52,847 nt of DNA from Cristatella mucedo. Lineage: Eukaryota; Bryozoa; Phylactolaemata; Cristatellidae. Where the stretch lies: the NCBI GenBank assembly GCA_009760855.2, contig WPIO01000416.1:1-52847 (forward strand), read 5' to 3'. The position numbers were made by a program, and so were the translations under genes. The notes below the pieces were generated by a model. That model was not told the DNA's origin, made no database searches, and saw only the letters and a list, made by a program, of their open reading frames with translations. Below, piece after piece: positions 1-9,470 of the stretch; the first letter of the stretch is position 1; each line of letters begins with the position of its first letter.

Positions 1-339
1 TTACGTATTGCTCAGACATGCTTACTAGCTCACATTTACTATTAATCATATGCATACACAAGTATGTACGATCATATCTGTTGCAGTGATTGTGCATGTA
101 CATGATAAGTTATTAATGTAGCATGCATACATATACACATGGATAAAGATATCAACCATGCATACAAGTTTATTCATGACTGTAGGTATACTATAGCCTG
201 CTATGAGATATATGATTGTTCTGAATGAAAATTTTAGAATTTTGGCATATTACAGACACTGCACCTTAGATCACTGATTTGGACTTCAACGGTCATTAAA
301 CAGACAACAGTGTGAGGTGGACTGCTTTTAATATTTAGC
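1..339. other. No recognised feature
   Basis: AT-rich stretch with no convincing exon, repeat or RNA gene. A decayed LINE-A 3' tail (resembling GAGTTCTCT followed by a TATAAA-like run) appears near its right edge, where the inverted duplication begins. Confidence 0.4.
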
Positions 340-2008
340 GAGTTCTCTAGAACTTATAAAAATGCATAACTATTACTTTAGTACTTAAACAGGCTTTCTT
401 AGTTTGCTGACTAAAATATAGAGCTGGTACGACGATGCGTGATTTCAGTGCTCATTGCAGAGATATAGCAACATATTGTTGGGCCCAAAACCACTTAGTT
501 CTGGCTCCTCTGTCTCAGCTAGGTATTTAAGAGTCGAGCGACGTCGCTCTTGGTCTGTCTTGGCCTCTTATTTGGCTTTCTTCGACGCTGCTGGACTTGT
601 TTCACGGAAAGCGAGGAGGGCGGGTGTTTGCCGGCGATTGACTGGACAGGACGAGACGTCATAGGAGGATTCGGTGACTTTAATCGAATACGGTCGTATT
701 GCAACGAGCATTGTGTTTTTGCAAGTAAGCGAAGTACCATCGTCGTGATCTCGGCAAAAGGATTTGCTGATGTGACGGGGATTACGACCCCTTTGGTAGC
801 CCAGGCAGTCGCCAGAAACGCTCGTTTGTACTAAGGCTGGGTTCGGTTGGCCGAACCGGGCGACTATAATGAGGTTACGGGTCACCGGCTAGGGCTTGGC
901 CGGACCTGCGTGTGGTGACGTGAGGTCACTGGGGCTCTGGCAGGGAGAAGTTGGCCAAGTAAATCGGTGTTGGGCGGTTCTGTCCGCGAGTTATGCACCT
1001 GGGATTCGTGCAGGTGCCCGTATGATGCCGCCACGCACGCAAGGGAACGAGGCACTAAGGCCCGAGCGGAGCTGGATAGCTCGCTCGCTGTTGAGACCAG
1101 TATATTCCGTGTTCCCAGTGTAGGTGTTCGTGACCCCCATGGGCTTGGTGCCTCGAAGCTCACGAGTGTGGTAGTTGTTGACTGGACTACCCAACCAGTT
1201 ACTCAGCCAGTCGGGCTTTGGACGGCACATGCTCGTACTAGTTGATTTGAATCTCCAGCATGACGACAAGACTGGCCGACGACCAAACTAACACGTTTTG
1301 TTCGCGCTTGCAGCATCGTCTCAGGCCTTCCAGTTAGTGCACGATAGGCCCTCCTGTAGACTTGTTTAGTTCTGCGGTTGCCGGCGCGGCATGCGCGGCT
1401 GAAGAAGAAGCGTAACGCAGATCGCCGCTCTGCTCACCTCATCTGCATGGAGTGAGCGGCAGCATGGCCAAGTATGGCTGGGTTAAGCTGAATTAGCCTC
1501 GGTTACGTTCGTAGAGTAGGGCGGCAGTTAAAATAAATATAATTAATTGCATAGACCCCAAGAGAACTTAATCTCTATTCAGGCGCTTCACATATGCCTC
1601 CGGGCTCGAGTCCACGACCTCAGCCAGACCTTGGTCAGGGGCTAGCACCTTAACGGCTAGGTTAAGCCTAATCTGCTGAGCCTTTTGGCGTTACAGAGTT
1701 GTCTCCAACCACGATGTCCTATGCAAAATAAAACCAAAATCATCAAATACACACATTAGAACATAAATGAAGATACAGGGGGGGTAAATGGTGTATAAAT
1801 GCATGAACGCGCTTGCGTACAGAGAACGGATGAAATTAGCTGCGACACACGGGACCTGGAGGGGCACCTGCTGCAGCAGAGACCTGCCTAGCGTTTCAAC
1901 ACGGTCAGGTTTTGATTTCTTACCTCATATTCATACTTTAGTCCAGAAATGGTACTTGAAGTGGTGACGTGACGTGGTGACGTGGTACATCCGATCATAA
2001 AGTTGTTT
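340..2008 (+). repeat. Left arm of a 1.7-kb inverted duplication
   Basis: The stretch is similar throughout to the reverse complement of about 7683-9470. Shared landmarks in matching order are the LINE-tail-like start, the GGGCCCAAAACCACTTAG block at about 482, a TATTTAAG TATA-like box near 523, a SINE-1 copy, and the terminal block near 1980 containing GTGACGTGACGTGG. The block from 477 starts TGTTGGG and a related CCCAACA lies near 2030, which would suit LTR ends. However, homology continues outward of 477, so an LTR reading is not secure. Short reading frames here are not conserved between arms and are not called as genes. Confidence 0.75.
1528..1672 (-). mobile_element. SINE-1 (tRNA-like head, LINE-like tail), left-arm copy
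   Basis: Read on the minus strand it starts with a tRNA-like head: GGCTTAACCTAGCCG resembles an A box and GTGGACTCGAGCCC resembles a B box. The tail runs GAAGCGCCTGAATAGAGATT then AAGTTCTCTTGGGG and ends in an AT-rich run. The tail resembles the 3' end of LINE-A in this window. The same insertion sits at the matching position of the right arm, so it predates the inverted duplication. Confidence 0.7.
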
Positions 2009-2049
2009 AAGTGGGTTTGGGCCCCAACAACCATCATATACATCGAATC

Positions 2050-2590
2050 ACATTACAGAGAGTCAGCATTTCTTCGGGTAAATATCGATCTACTTATTAA
2101 TGCAGAATTATGTAAAGTGTCTCTTCTTGTTGCGAGGTATTTCGGCAGCTTTTAATGTTTATCGACCCCCGAGTCCTTGGTGTTTTTTTGTAATCTGTAA
2201 TTTTGTAAATCTTTTTGTAAATCTTGGTGTGTTTTTGTAAAGCAACCTTTATTTGACGACCACATCCGCACTAAAGTAGGTCAGCTTACTTTAAGCTAAA
2301 TATCATACCTAAATTTGGCTTGTTTAGACATGGATACAAAACCTTAAATAGGCCACGCATTTCGACATCGCGTCTCGATTTCAGTAGCACACTGCTTTGG
2401 GTTGGTCACGGCCCGTGCAATCATGCGTTTTGCATTCGGTGCAAAATCTGCAGATTGGCTTGTCTATCGTGAGTATTACAATTGCCACGTCACACAGTTC
2501 TCCGCAGAAATGCACTGCCTCTCATATCACATCCCATTCAATGTGGGCAATGATATCTTACAATTAGATTGTAGCTAAAGAAAAAACAGA
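2050..2590 (+). mobile_element. LINE-A relic, block R copy 1
   Basis: Degenerate CR1/L2-type reverse transcriptase and C-terminal sequence on the + strand. It aligns to the old LINE-A copy at 49550-52847 and shares private changes with it, for example the run CTACTTATTAATGCAGAATTA, which differs from the younger LINE-A at 50700. It also shares the whole stretch from TTTATTTGACGAC to GACCTAAAAGTGAGT. The central RT part is deleted. This marks it as a duplicated block rather than an independent insertion. Confidence 0.75.
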
Positions 2591-2915
2591 CCTAAAAAGT
2601 GAGTGACGTCAGCTTGAAATTAATACTGTGCATGCCCCCTGGAACCAGCATCAGGTCGAATAGAAGAGTTCTGCATTAAATATAAATATTGCATTGCACA
2701 TGCCGGGAGAACCAGCAGCAAGAGGTGAATTTCAGAAGTCGAGATAGGTTTTCACTAGTGCATAGACCTTTGTAGACGTAATATGCGAAGCAACTCCAAT
2801 TTTAGTAATGTTATGCAGTCAAATGAATGCACAGTGAGTGTGAAGCTGATGTACTTGTCTTGCAAGCTTCAATGTCAAACAGAACACCTAGCTTTCGTTA
2901 TATTCTGCAGGAAAT
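2590..2915 (-). mobile_element. LINE-A fragment, opposite orientation
   Basis: From GACCTAAAAAGTGAGTGACG onward the sequence matches the complement of the LINE-A C-terminal and RT region, including AGAAGTCGAGAT and AATTTTAGTAATGTTATG. It directly abuts the + strand relic, so the two form a foldback. The same junction is entered at the right edge of the window. Confidence 0.6.
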
Positions 2916-3119
2916 ACGCTGGCTGAAAACATTTCCTGCATTGCGTTTTCCAATTCCGGAATCACACCAGGTGTGACCATATCTAGCGACCCTTTTATGG
3001 TTTTAAAGGCATAGCAATCTCACGGTCAACTTTGCTTCGTTCTAGCAGAAAACTCACTCTGCTAATTTTTGAAAGTGTAACATGCATTCAAAGATTAATC
3101 TTCAAATAAGGAAATATGA

Positions 3120-3790
3120 AAATCTGCATACTTTAACTTACTGGCTTTTTATTGTTTGCCTAGCTTCAGCTCGTAGACCAACACTAACACCAACACACTT
3201 ATTTAGGACAGCATTTACTGAGTCCATCTGACTCGTCCTTCATGTGCTTATGCGTGCTGACACTGCATGCTGTCACTAACCACATTTGCAAGCTGACCCT
3301 GTGCAAGTCACCCCTAACCATGTTATTCAATTTGTTTTGTTTATCAAGCATGATATTACTCACCTTTAATCGCATTTCCCTTTGTAGAAAGTGTTGAGCG
3401 CCTGGAGAGAGATTGAGTTCTCTGAGGGCGCTTTATCAAGTGCATTATTTTTATTATTATTAATATTATTATTCTTACTAACACTACTCCTTAAATGAGA
3501 CGTAACGTGGATGCTTCTTGTGCTGCAGCATGAAATTTGTGAAATCCTCCTGCATAGGAATTAACCTGGGCAGACTATGCTACTGCTATGCAATAGAGAC
3601 TGTTAAATCTGCCACTTCGTTCTTTTCTCCTTCCGAGCAATGACTAATTTGTTCTGATTTCGTTCCCAATCTTACATTTTGAAACTGCTTCATCATCGCC
3701 AACAGTCTACCCGGAGAAGTTGCTCTTCACAGACAGCGATTGTGTTTGACGTAGACGTCGACGCCAGCAGCATATTAGTCATTAAGAGCA
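3120..3790 (+). pseudogene. Decayed juxtamembrane/TM exon block, unit 1
   Basis: Aligns to 37316-37660, which carries the intact transmembrane exon. The shared run includes AATGAGACGTAACG, ACTATGCTACTGCTATGCA and GAAACTGCTTCATCATCGCC (AAGCTGCTTCATCTTCGCC in the intact copy). Here the splice acceptor AG is gone (TTTTGAAAC), and the alignment stops before the hydrophobic segment, so this copy cannot encode a membrane anchor. A LINE-A 3' end is inserted at 3187-3479. A terminal exon with tyrosine motifs follows at 3992. Confidence 0.65.
3187..3479 (+). mobile_element. LINE-A 3' end with target-site duplication
   Basis: 5'-truncated LINE-A holding the 3' UTR (TATTTAGGACAGCATTTA, GCTTATGCGTGCTGACA) and the tail GAGATTGAGTTCTCTGAGGG, ending in an ATT microsatellite. 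It is flanked by a 7-bp direct repeat, AACACTA, at 3180-3186 and 3480-3486. The paralogous block at 37360 has the uninterrupted site AACACTTCTCC. Confidence 0.85.
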
Positions 3791-3991
3791 TCTGCACCTT
3801 TAGTACCACTACCTGCAGTACTACTTGACCACAGTTGCTCTAATACAGCATATCAAAATGCTTTACCCTTGCACGAGGAAAGTCTTGCTTGAGTACGATG
3901 GAATCGAACTACGCAAGATGGACGTGATACATCGTATTTCAGCTGCTTACTTTGACTGGGAAAGTATTTAGTACACACGTCTTTCCTGCAG

Positions 3992-4389
3992 ATAAAAATT
4001 GCCAGACCATCTACTCTCCATTCGAAGTTCGCAGATTTTCGGAACGAGACCATATCCAGTTCAAGGTCTCGCCTGAAACGAGAGAAAATCACTACGTGTC
4101 GTTGGAACTAGAAGCACTACGATCTTCAGTAAACGACTATAGCGAGAGCAAGTACTCACTTGGAGCGTTTGAGCAGCACTACATGTCGTTGAATGGAAAA
4201 GCAAGATCCAAAGGCAGCTCTCCGTATGCCATACTTCAAACCTTCAGGTTTGTTAGGTATGCCTCTTCCGATAACACTATCGTAGTTAGCCCCCCACAGC
4301 CTGGAAGGCTAGGCTGTGGGGGGGGGGTAACTCAGAACCTTCGTTCAGAACCTTCGTCAAATGACTCTGCAAAGCCGCAAGCTGACTAA
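3992..4389 (+). CDS. Candidate terminal exon: tyrosine-rich cytoplasmic tail of a receptor-like gene
   Basis: Open frame of about 132 residues after a strong acceptor (CTTTCCTGCAG), entered in phase 1, and closed by TGA. Phase 1 is the only open phase: phase 0 and phase 2 hit stops. Counting from the acceptor, tyrosines lie at 8, 35, 50, 55, 64 and 79. YVSL (35-38), YMSL (64-67) and YAIL (79-82) fit YxxL/I, and the last two are 11 residues apart, as in an ITAM with a long spacer. There is no signal peptide or membrane segment. Known of such motifs: once phosphorylated they recruit SH2-domain kinases or phosphatases. Inferred: the intracellular end of unit 1, whose TM exon is broken, so expression is doubtful. 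The part after residue 95 holds a hairpin and may be extra sequence. Confidence 0.5.
4290..4323. repeat. Hairpin-forming inverted repeat
   Basis: CCCCCCACAGCCT (4290-4302) is the exact reverse complement of AGGCTGTGGGGGG (4311-4323), a 13-bp stem with an 8-base loop. It lies inside the reading frame of the tyrosine-rich exon. Just downstream, a 13-base stretch, CAGAACCTTCGTY, is repeated directly (4332-4357). Confidence 0.85.
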
Positions 4390-4529
4390 GACGACGTTGC
4401 TCGAGAGAATTTTCTGCAGCTCGGCGCTCGAAAGCTTGTCAACGTTCTGTACGCATGTGATATAGTGCTCTGAGGCAGTGCTCAGCTGTTGGCCGAGGGC
4501 CGCCCGGCAAGTCATGCCATGTCATGTCA

Positions 4530-4800
4530 GGTCATGTATCTCCGTCTTTGACTCCACAAAGTCATAAAGACCATGTGGATGCTACGCAGTAGGCTATAGC
4601 TCACTCACAGCCTAAGCGGCTTTCGGTACGCATTTGGTAGCCAATAGACTTTGTCTCACGCAACAAAATAAAGTGGGAAGCAAAGTAGAGTCAGGAGAGC
4701 AGTTGAGAAAGTGAGTAGCATAAAAGTAGCAGCTCTGGAGAGCTGAAAAGGATGTGCCGCAGCCGGCAGTAGGAGAGTAGTTGTCGGTGCGTCCCGCGTT
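4530..4800 (-). mobile_element. LINE-B 3' end
   Basis: Complement of the LINE-B C-terminal coding end and 3' UTR. Landmarks are TCCACAAAGTCATAAAGACC, CCTAAGCGGCTTTCGGTACG and GTAGTGAGTAGCATRRAAGT. It is 5'-truncated like most copies here. Confidence 0.8.
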
Positions 4801-5313
4801 TAAAGCTTCGCTTATGCAATATGTAATAAACAACAATATGCAATAAATAAGCTTTAAGGGATTCAGTCGGTGTCTAGTTGACATTAAAAAATTCTAGGAA
4901 CTTCCCACAATCCCTTCGGGCATGTTTCATCAGCTTCCGTAATGTTCTGGTATTATTTGTAGTCCCACACCGTTGAAAACTGCTGAACTCAATGGTTTTG
5001 CTGGTGTATGTATTCCTCTTCTAATTGTGCCTATATTAATAAATGCGGACTCGGCGGTTCACCAAGCTTTCTGCTTTCCTTTTCATCCGTTGCCTTATAG
5101 CTGGCGTTTATCAGCAAAAAGCTGCAGATTCAGCAATATCTCGCAGCTGTCCACCTGTGATGCCTCCGATTCTCGTCATGAAGCCGTCTACTAGCTCGCG
5201 ACAATTACCGCTGATTAGCTGGGATTCTGGTTGTACATTGCAGCTGTTGCAAACCTGTCATTCAGAGATATGCTGTCCAGGAGGCTGAACTTCATTCGAA
5301 AAGTTAGTAATAA

Positions 5314-5440
5314 GTTATTGCGTCTCCGGCGGCAGCAGTGTTAGAGGGAGTCTCTAAACGGAGACACGAAGACAGGAGCCGGGCAAAACGATCGGTGAGC
5401 CGGACTTTACTAGCCCTGCTGCCGCCGGAGACACAGTAAC
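5314..5440. mobile_element. Short foldback/MITE-like element
   Basis: GTCTCCGGCGGCAGCAG (5322-5338) is a perfect 17-bp inverted match to CTGCTGCCGCCGGAGAC (5416-5432). Allowing two mismatches, the terminal repeat extends to 25 bp (5314-5338 and 5416-5440). The interior is about 77 bp with no coding capacity. Part of the same sequence recurs at 41440-41515, so it is a repeat family. No target-site duplication was settled. Confidence 0.65.
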
Positions 5441-5444
5441 GTAA

Positions 5445-6365
5445 AGATAGGTACCACAGAATCGCTACTGCCTTCACGCCGCCGGTGTATGATGGTCGAA
5501 GCCGCTTGAACTCTAGATTGAACGTTTCGATGCCTGTGAGTCGGCAAACGGCTGGACACGCATATTGCACGAGCGAAGTACAAGCTTTCCTAGCGGGCGA
5601 GGCGCTCGTCGTATATCTGGAACTGGAAAGAGGTAAGCGAACGATAAAATAAGTAAAGGAAGCGTTAGATGAGGCGTTTTCGCCAGGGGAGGGCCGTGGT
5701 AAATACAACCACTCTCCTACTGCCGACTATGGCACATCTTTTTCAGCGGTCATGAGCTGCTACTTCTATGCGTCTCACAACTTCAATTGCTCTCCTGACT
5801 CTGCTATGCTTCCCACTTTCTCTTTGTTGCGTGAGACGAAGTCTGTTGGCTACCAAATGCATACCGAAAGCCACTTAGGCTGTGAGTGTGCTATACAAAA
5901 CTCTCCTGCGTAACACCCACGTGATCTTTATGACTTTGTGGAGTTACAGATGCAGATACATTACATTACGTTACATTACCTCTGCGACTTTGAAGGCCGC
6001 GTCATGCTGGACGGCCAGCCGGTGCCGAACTTTATGTACGGCTTGAAGCGCCTGCTCAGATGAGCGATGCCAGACTTAAGCGGAGCCGCCAAAAAGTCGT
6101 TCCTGTACCATCATTCTTCTAATAGACTGTCAAAGAGTGTGGCCTTTACCATTATCACTTTACCGGACGTTAAAACGCCAACGGCCGCTCCGAAGCGAGC
6201 CATTGTTCTAATGGCTACTCAGCAGGGGGGGGGGGGCGGCATGCACACTCTAGCTAGCTGGCTTGGTGTAACATTGCGAGCGCTGGCAGACGGGAACCTT
6301 CGGTAGCCCTAAGAAAGTGCAATGCCGGGAGTGGCTTCGGCCATGCAGCCGGAAACTCTGCTAAC
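5445..6365 (+). pseudogene. Ty3/Gypsy-like gag relic, split by a LINE-B insertion
   Basis: From about 5460 a single frame reads like the N-terminal half of a Gypsy gag: FTPPVYDG, then FLAGEALVVYLELE, then VKEALDEAFS, with one stop in between. A LINE-B 3' end interrupts it after AFS. From about 5988 it resumes as FEGRVMLDGQPVPNFMYGLK, AMPDLSGAAKKSFLYH and AAPKRAIVLMATQQ with one stop, matching the usual capsid C-terminal region. Near 6315-6365 lies a zinc-knuckle remnant, KCNAGSGFGHAAGNS, in which two metal-binding Cys have become Gly and Ser. A G homopolymer near 6226 precedes it. The relic is non-functional. Confidence 0.65.
5700..5985 (+). mobile_element. LINE-B 3' end inserted in the gag relic
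   Basis: Contains CACTCTCCTACTGCCGACTA, GAAAGCCACTTAGGCTGTGAG and GACTTTGTGGAGTTACAGA, ending in an ATTACATTACGTT run. It separates the two halves of the gag frame, so it postdates the Gypsy insertion. Confidence 0.8.
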
Positions 6366-6404
6366 CGCAGGAACACAGCGACTACCAGACGACCTCAGGG
6401 AAAC

Positions 6405-6766
6405 GGCGAGGCTCTGATGCTGGCTGGGAGGCCACGGGCCGAGTATAAAGAGTGCCCTTTGTGGTCCATAATGCTAAGTGGACCACAAGCACGTTCGTCG
6501 TGCGTGACTGTCGTCGTTTGCGACAAAACTGTATTTGCATTGATCGACAGCGGTTCATGTGCGTCTCTAAGGAAGAGGCTGCCAGCCGCTATACACACCC
6601 ACTGTACCGTCCAACGTGCACGACCTTAAAGACGGCAGTCAATCTGCCGTTTCGAGCCATTGGACAGTGCTATCTACAGTTTGTTATAGAGTGCAGATCT
6701 GTGTGCCGTACCTTTCACACTGTGAGAGACCTTGTCGTTGACATGATCTTGGGAATCGAATTTTAA
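6405..6766 (+). pseudogene. Retropepsin-like protease relic of the Gypsy element
   Basis: VVVCDKTVFALIDSGSCASL holds the aspartic-protease active-site triad DSG at 6544-6552. The flap and C-terminal part continue in a different frame and end with VVDMILGIEF at about 6738-6763, the usual ILG-x-D/E-F close of a retropepsin. At least one frameshift separates the halves, so the gene is dead. It follows the gag relic in the order expected for a gag-pol element. Confidence 0.65.
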
Positions 6767-6879
6767 CCTCACAGCGGGCTCACATATAATTCCAGGAGCC
6801 CTCAAAGGAAGGTTGCCCTCATTTTAAATTGCAATCGCAGGATTGAAATACGGCGGCAGTGGCTAGCCTCGTGCAGCAG

Positions 6880-7300
6880 GGCTCAGCTTTAGAGCGCGAG
6901 AGGCGATGTAAGGTGCAGCAGTTCGATGCCGATGACGACACGATAGATATACCTGTCTGCCTACAGCCCTACAGAGAAGTGGTTGAGAGGTTTCGAGCTC
7001 TCTTCGGGCGCCAATAGGGTATGAAGCTTGACCTGGAGGGGGAGTAGATCAGAGAGATCGGCTAGAGCCTATGAATGACGTGACCACAAAGTGAGCGATT
7101 CTCCCACTGCAATCTCATTCCAGTGGACTTCGTGAGAAGGCGCGATCGGAATCGCACGAAATTTTCTGGGTACACTGTCTATGTAGCATAGTTTGCTATT
7201 CCAAACTTTTGGAGCTGTGTGCAGATAATTTAGGGCAGATTTGACGGGAACTAGAATGGATTTAGGTGAATTGCAGTACAGGCGACCGTTGTCAAAGCTC
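6880..7300 (+). other. Probable protease-RT linker of the Gypsy relic, then nothing recognised
   Basis: Around 6970-7030 the + strand reads VVERFRALFGRQ then a stop, resembling the linker that precedes the reverse transcriptase in Gypsy elements. No RT catalytic motif was found before the inverted-duplication arm starts at 7683, so the pol gene is truncated. 7300-7680 shows nothing recognisable. Confidence 0.4.
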
Positions 7301-7682
7301 ATTTACATAAGAACTCGTGAGCGAATCGACAGGAAATTTGGTGGACACATACATTCAAATGGTTACTACAATATCGGCCTAAAATTTGCGCTCGGCAACG
7401 CTTAGGTCTCGTCGTTGCTAGATTAGATCAAAGTGGATTGTGGTTATTCGGCCAACCCAGCAGGAACTAGGAAGCTATGGCAGCTGCTTGGGGGTCACTA
7501 ATCTGGGTCGGGATGGGAATTTCCGGTGATAGCATGTGATCTACAGTGACGCATAGCTGCTGTCCTGCCACACTCCTAGTTGCCGTGCGGTCGATGAGAT
7601 CGCTTAGCCTGCCTCCAGCTAAACTTTAATAGAACCTGATTGGGCTAACAATTTTACCAGGCAATACCTTCTCCCACTAACT

Positions 7683-9470
7683 TTATGATCGGATGTACCA
7701 CGTCACCACGTCACGTCACCACTTCAAGTACCATTTCTGGACTAAAGTATGAATATGAGGTAAGAATTTAAAACCTGACCGTGTTGAACCGCTAGGCAGG
7801 TCTCTGCTGCAGCAGGTGCCCCTCCAGGTCCCGTGTGTCGCAGCTAATTTCATCCGGTTACTGTACCCAAGCTCGTTCATGCATTTATGACACCATTTAC
7901 ACCCATTTATCTTCATTTATGCTCTAAGTGTGTATTTGATGATTTCGGTTTTATTTGCATAGGACATCGTGGTTGGAAGACAACTCTGTAACGCCAAAGG
8001 CTCAGCAGATTAGGCTTAACCTAGCCGTTAAGGTGCTAGCCCCTGACCAAGGTCTGGCTGAGGTCGTGGACTCGAGCCCGGAGGCATATGTGAAGCGCCT
8101 GAATAGAGATTAAGTTCTCTTGGGGTGCTATGCAAATTAATTATATTTATTTTAACCTGCCGCCTATCTAGCGACGTAACCTACCGATTAATGCCGTTCG
8201 CTGTGTGCCTACGCACAATAAGCAGCCAGCCGCGAAACGTGAAACCGAATTCCAGGGGTCAGAGGCTAATTCCAGCTTAACCCAGCCATACTTTGGCCAC
8301 GCTGCCGCTCGCCATGCCGCCGAGCTAGGGTAAGACGAGCGGCAGTCACGTTACACTTCTTTATAATAACGCATGCGCCAACAATAACAGGAGAACTAAA
8401 CAAGTCTACAGGGAGGGCCCTATACACAGTACACTATGGAGGCGCAAGACGACGCTGCAAGCGCGAACAAACGTGTTAGTTTGGGTCAGTCGGCTTCTGC
8501 AGTCTTGTCGTCGTACCGATTCCGAATCCAACAGTACGAGCGTATGCCTTCCAAAACCCGGCTCGCTGAGTAACTGGTTGGGTAGTCCGAGTCGACAACT
8601 ACCGCAGTCGTGAGCTTCCACCGAAAGACGCAAACACACTGGGTCACGAACATGCTATACGGGGAATGCTGAATATACAGGTCTCAACAACGAGCGAGCT
8701 ATCCAGCTCCGCTCGGGCCTTGGGTACTCGTTCCCTTGGTTGCGTGGCAGCATCGACGGGGCACGCCTGCACGAATCCAGATGCATAACTCGGCGAGACC
8801 GGGAGCCTCCAACATCACGACTTACTTGGCCAACTTCTCCTACCCAAGAGCCCCGGTGACCTCACGTCACCGCACATGCCGCAGGTCCGACCCAGCCTAG
8901 CCGGTGACCGTAACCTCATTATAGTCGCCCGGTTCTGGCCAACCGAACCCAGCCTTGGTACACACGATCGTTTCTGACGCTGACCTACTTACCGTTACCA
9001 AAGGGGGTCGTAAATCCCCGTCCGCATCGGCAAATCCTTTTGCCGAGATCACGAGCGAGTGGGCAAACACAAAACGCATAAAAACACAATGCTAGCTCGG
9101 GTGCAATACGACCGTATTCGATTAAGTCCACCGAATCCTCCTATGACGTCTCGTCCTGTCCAGTCAATCGCCGGCAAACATCCCGCCCTCCTCCGTCGCT
9201 TTCAGTGAAACAAGTCCAACAGCGTCGAAGAGAAGCCGAAGTAAGGAGCCGAACAAAAGACCAAGAGCGAGCGTCGCTCGACTCTTAAATACCTAGCTGA
9301 GACAGAGGAGCCAGAACTAAGTGGTTTTGGGCCCGACAACCATGGCCCATGGACTGCCTCTGCAGTATTGAGGCACTGAAATCTAACGCCTCGTCGCATA
9401 CCTCCTATATTTTAGTCTGTAAACCTAAAGCCTGTTTACAGATACTAAAAATTAATATTTATGCATTTTT
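7683..9470 (-). repeat. Right arm of the 1.7-kb inverted duplication
   Basis: Reverse-complement match to 340-2008. The inner end carries ACGTCACCACGTCACGTCAC and the outer end CTAAGTGGTTTTGGGCCC, then TAAAATATAG and TTTAGTATC blocks shared with the left flank. The arms have clearly diverged (many substitutions and small indels), so this is old. The outer boundary runs into a LINE-A tail on both sides. With the left arm it flanks about 5.7 kb containing the unit-1 tail exon and the Gypsy relic. Confidence 0.75.
8010..8155 (+). mobile_element. SINE-1, right-arm copy
   Basis: GGCTTAACCTAGCCGTTAAGG and GGACTCGAGCCCGG form the tRNA-like head. The tail GATTAAGTTCTCTTGGGG ends in TTAATTATATTTATTTT. 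It sits at the same position and orientation within its arm as the copy at 1528-1672. Confidence 0.75.

Noticed and set aside
568-1269. Several 75-105 codon frames in the left arm
   Set aside because: The frames are not maintained in the right arm of the inverted duplication.
477-2031. Solo LTR with TG...CA ends
   Set aside because: The TGTTGGG start and CCCAACA end look LTR-like, but the inverted duplicate remains homologous well outside 477, and the other arm lacks the CCCAACA end. Kept only as a possibility within the inverted-duplication entry.
3853-4092. Minus-strand frame opposite the tail exon
   Set aside because: It overlaps the better supported + strand exon, and its composition is that of an antisense shadow.
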